Below, piece after piece: positions 60,345 to 64,000 of a DNA stretch of 64,000 nucleotides. How positions within the stretch are numbered: the stretch's first letter is position 1; every line of letters begins with the position of its first letter. Source of the DNA: Micropterix aruncella (lineage: Eukaryota; Arthropoda; Insecta; Lepidoptera; Micropterigidae); the NCBI GenBank assembly GCA_944548615.1, contig OX155961.1, positions 32,476,616 through 32,540,615 of the forward strand, written 5' to 3'. The notes beneath the pieces are model-generated. The model was given only the letters and a program-made list of their open reading frames with translations. It did not search any database and had not been told where the DNA came from. A program made the position numbers and the translations under genes.

Positions 60345-60422
60345 CCAAAAAGATAAGGTCACTGGGTCCGCTGGCCTACCTCATAAGGTAGGCCAGCGGA
60401 CCCAGTGACCTTATCTTTTTGG
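60345..60422. repeat. Perfect inverted repeat, 37-bp arms
   Basis: 60345-60381 and 60386-60422 are exact reverse complements around a CATA spacer. Arm starts CCAAAAAGATAAGGTCACTG. Confidence 0.97.
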
Positions 60423-60429
60423 CTTGCGA

Positions 60430-61440
60430 CGACAGAAAAATTCTGCTTGATCCACGGTCTTATATACTTTCCCAAAGTTCGTCTGCAAGAAGCCACATAC
60501 AATGCTTCGCTGGTCTTGGTATAGGCTATATAATAAGTGCGATAATTAATATCGATTATAATATACAATTATTATAATCATCGTCATACTTTTCATAAAT
60601 GACGTAGGTACTTTCTAGTAATATCCTATTTATCATAAATATCGTATTTTTCAAAATTTGTTTACTTGTCGCATGGAAAATATCGTACTTCAAAATACAT
60701 TTTTTTAAACTTATAAAATACTGTAATGTTTAAAAATGTAATGTAATGTAAATATGTTTAAAAAAGTAGTTTTAGAATATATGCTATTTTCGTAAAATAA
60801 TGTATTTTGTATATCTTATGTATATCTTTAGTTCTATCTCTAGTTAATTCATCATTTGCCCAACGGCAATTAAAATTTATCGCACCCAAAATATTCAACC
60901 GCCTTGATGACGACATAAAAAAAATGAAAGTACCTTTTTATTCAATAAAAAAAATAATAAATGACTTTTTGACGATATTATAGGTCGTTTAAGGACAGAG
61001 AATGATCTTCTGCAAATCATCTCTTAGAAATAATATACCTGCATAAATGTGATATAAGATAATAAACATAATGTAACATATATGTGTATGTGTGTATGTA
61101 TGTATATGTATATGTATATATGTGTATATGTATATGTATATGTGTGTGTATAAGTGTATGTGTCCTACGTCAGTTATGCTTCTCCACCCAAGTCTGAAAA
61201 TAAATCGTATGCCCAGATACAGGCTATACTCGGCCTAGTTGGGCATGCGCTGCGCATGGTCATGTGAATATGGGTCGTCGTTTACCTTGCACCATTACTT
61301 GGTATGATCATTTTGTGAATTTCGCATGTTATGTTTAAAATAAATAAATAATAAAATAAATAAATCTTACATTTCAAAAAATATCGGCCGAGAAAACATG
61401 TTTTGGGCTAATTTTGGGGCAAACATTTATTTCGCCATAC
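60430..61440. other. AT-rich interval with TATG/TG microsatellite
   Basis: (TATG)n/(TGTA)n runs at about 61078-61160. Otherwise LINE-tail-like sequence with no supported gene. Confidence 0.5.
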
Positions 61441-61619
61441 ATTTTTGCCTTGGTCCCTCCGTCGCAGGCGCTTGGCGAGCGAGCCGGGTTGCAGAGAGAT
61501 AGGGACAAGCTGCCCTGACTCGCGAGCTATTGCGAAGCTATGTATCCCACGCTCTTTCCCATACATTTTCCCGTGTGACGAGTGGTGTCATCTCTTTTCT
61601 ATCTTAGTGGTTGCGGCCA

Positions 61620-62010
61620 AGCATTGGAGCTAACGGCCCTGTTGCAGTTCGGCCACTAATACCCGTGTGTTCATCGCGCGCATGTTTGCGCGCATCGCAT
61701 CCTTTTCCCGGTATCCTTTGTCTGGCTTTTCACCTGGTATCGGGTAGCCGATTGGTCGTTTTAATTATATAGGAAACTTTACTGTTTCCAGACTCCCCCG
61801 GCGGTTAGTCGGAATGCACAATCAATTGGCTTACGCCGCACGGTGCGCAAACCTTCCAGGAACGTTTTGCCAGGGGAACTGGCCCTCAGGCACAGGTCCT
61901 ACCCGGGCTCGCACTTCTACGTGAAGGCTACTGGATAGGTGCTGACCTGTGAGTTACGCCAACCCTTACACATGGGTCATAATGGCTCAACTGCACTGGG
62001 CTCATTTAGA
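61620..62010 (+). mobile_element. Family A copy, rearranged
   Basis: TTAGTCGGAATGCACAATCA, TTGGCTTACGCCGCACGGTG and CCTACCCGGGCTCGCACTTC follow family A 3'-half order. The left part (61626-61790) holds divergent family sequence, including GGCCACTAATACCCGTG. Confidence 0.65.
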
Positions 62011-62049
62011 GCAGTCGAAGCATTTAGAGCAGTCTAAGGGGCCACCAAT

Positions 62050-63390
62050 ATTTGCATAGGGGGTGGGGGGAGGGGGGGGGGGATTTTTACGGCTTAAGGG
62101 GCTCTGCACGGATTAATTATTTCAATTTGTTATCACTATTTATTGCAATTTACATTTATTATTTCCCTTTTTCGTGTTATTGAAATTAATGTTATTGTGT
62201 TTTATGATAGGTATTTTACAAATATTTTTTGACAAATATTAGACTGACAGACTGACAGACGCATTGACATATCAATGACCTAGTTTTTAGAGTAACGAAT
62301 GATTTGTACATACATTGTTTATTGCCTTAAGTTAATTTTGAATATTTTTAGATACTATTTTTTTTCTCTTTTGATATATTATGTAGTTTGAAGTGTGCAC
62401 AAGCCACTATTTTCTTAGTACGGGCCTAGGCCTAGCTAGGCGGCGTTGATCTAAAGGACTGGGCTGCGGTACTGTCTTTTTTGCTACTACTTACAACGGA
62501 GCCTCTAATGACAATATGTAATGTACAAGGTATACCATTATCCAAAAAAAAAAAAATTAATAAATAAAAAAAAAAAAAAAAAATATGTAATGTACTGTAA
62601 GTTAAAAAAATGCGCATTTCTTTAAATAAATAAATAAATCCGGCACTAAGCCAATAAAGCTGCCATGGAATTCACCGACCGGAATCGGACCCATCATATA
62701 TAATTATTACACTTCTGGGAGGTGAACGGTGGATTCCGGACTAACGACCGGCTGTGGTAGGTTTAAGGTAGGTAATATACTGAAATTTCCGAAAATAAAT
62801 GTAGGTACTGATGTCTAATAATCACATAGACAGTTTATAAAAATAACCTTTGGAGATTTCAATATCAGCGAAGGGAGGAATTATTGCTTTAGATTGATGG
62901 ACACCGTCTGATCGCAGCTAGAGTGCAAAGCGGTCACGGGATAGCGCATCGCCCGTGTCAGTAATCAACACTTCCGGCCATTTGGCGCGCTTCCATTAAC
63001 TTCCGACGCGGGTGACGTTGGATTTTATGCAGCGAAAATTGCCACGATTCGTTTAACGTACATATGTAATGTGAATATTACATTTACTTCACACGGATTC
63101 GTGGTCGAATATTCGAGACCCTTGAAATATGGACGCTGAGAAAAATGATATAGATAAAGTGGACCAGCTTCACAAGGAACATCGAGGTACTTACTACGAC
63201 AATTAGGTAAGGTGCACTGAGAAAAATCCAGGCCAGAATGACAACCATATAATATGCCGATGGATGAAAACAACGAATTCAACAATTAGGCTGTATATGT
63301 AATTTAAATACGAGTACCCTTAAATGTAGCAAAACAAGAAGTTACTCAATACAATTAATGTAAAGACAGACCAGACTGAGGCCACTTACA
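62050..63390. other. Repeat-derived interval
   Basis: Contains a G run (62061-62082), a LINE 3' tail with CGGGCCTAGGCCTAGCTAGG (about 62421) ending TAAATAAATAAATAAAT (62622-62638), and a copy of the 28462 repeat (62655-62705). The minus open frame 63025-63285 has no recognised homology. Confidence 0.5.
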
Positions 63391-63396
63391 CAACGT

Positions 63397-64000
63397 ATGC
63401 AACGCATTATGACAGCTCTTATGGCACTAGCCTTGAATACCATTAATGCAAAGCTAGTGCAAAACTGCATATCACTACTGAATTCCCTGGGCGAAAAGAA
63501 CAGGATAATTCTAAGATGGGTTCCCGGCCATGCAGGAATCGAGGCAAATGAAAAAGCCGATGAACTTGCTAAGACGGGAGCAAAGGGAACGTTATACGGC
63601 CCTGAACCTTGCTGGGCGTACCAAAAAGCCTTGCAAACCTAATGCTCAAACAAATATGTTTAGAACAATCCGTCAACCACTGGAACAACACGCCAGGGTT
63701 GAATAATTCCAAAGCGCCAATTAAGGCTTACGACCGTAAGACCTTGAGGCTTATCGCTAAATAGGAACAATCTACGCACACTGGTGAGGGCGCTCACGGG
63801 GCATTGTGGCCTGAACAAACACATGTTCAACCTCAAGCTCGGAGACACAAAAATGTGCAGGTTCTGCCAAGGGGCAGAGGAAACTCCCCAACACCTCATG
63901 TGCGAGTGTGGCCCGCTAATGCGTAAAAGATACACCCACTTGAGTGGTCATTACCTCCAACCTGAGGAGGTAAAACAATCTGGCGCCAAAAGCCTGTTGC
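63397..64000 (+). pseudogene. LINE polymerase RNase H and zinc-knuckle end, truncated by window
   Basis: Frame 1 to 63642 carries ILRWVPGHAGIEANEKADEL then AKTGAKG, the C-terminal block of a LINE RNase H domain. After frameshifts, 63784-64000 reads LVRALTGHCGLNKHMFNLKL, CRFCQGAEETPQHLMCECG and PEEVKQSGAKSLL. RNase H followed by this Cys/His tail is found in I/Jockey-group LINEs. Same family as 24204-24690. Confidence 0.8.

Overview
This window looks like nuclear DNA from an insect, most likely a moth or butterfly (Lepidoptera). It is AT-rich and intron-dominated, with no bacterial-style gene packing. It is saturated with degraded mobile elements: Helitrons with TC/CTAG ends, several hAT types, mariner, TTAA-site MITEs, CR1/Jockey/RTE-like LINE tails and tRNA-like SINEs. 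Several dispersed repeat types look lepidopteran to me, but that is recollection, not a search. No RNA gene, CRISPR array or intact transposase was found.

The one host gene I can identify is a minus-strand KATNAL2-like gene (katanin p60-like AAA ATPase with a LisH N-terminus). Two exons are visible: a LisH exon at 21190-21579 and an AAA exon carrying Walker A at 2006-2419. Both have splice sites and their phases match (0/0). The intron between them is about 18.8 kb and is almost filled by four head-to-tail copies of a 4.3-kb unit (2761-20854). Each unit is a fossil composite: a 759-bp family A insertion with 11-bp target duplications, a 575-bp Helitron carrying a PIF1-helicase remnant, a 699-bp hAT remnant and a dead mariner transposase. 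Units 3 and 4 share a 241-bp TTAA-flanked MITE at the same site. Unit 4 alone has a second, 306-bp TTAA-flanked MITE, so the order of array growth can be read.

From 21.6 to 43 kb lie LINE 3' ends (21.8, 25.5, 27.2 and 33.9 kb; two with zinc-knuckle tails at 24.2 and 28.9 kb), two hAT transposase fossils (23.1 and 30.5-31.4 kb), a 118-bp minisatellite (32.85-33.51 kb), a 179-bp AT run (27.7 kb), a hAT MITE (32.0 kb) and a Harbinger-like MITE (36.7 kb). A possible first exon of an acidic protein lies on the minus strand (38374-38595).

From 43.2 to 43.72 kb a CpG-rich block precedes a likely plus-strand first coding exon with a signal peptide and a consensus splice donor. Everything to its right may be intron or intergenic DNA: an RTE fossil (44.0-44.65 kb), a 4.5-kb Helitron with no recognisable protein (49.64-54.17 kb), four copies of family E, more family A copies, and an RNase H-containing LINE that runs off the right edge. 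The elements do not form a pathway. The value of the window is its record of nested insertions and duplications inside and beside host genes.
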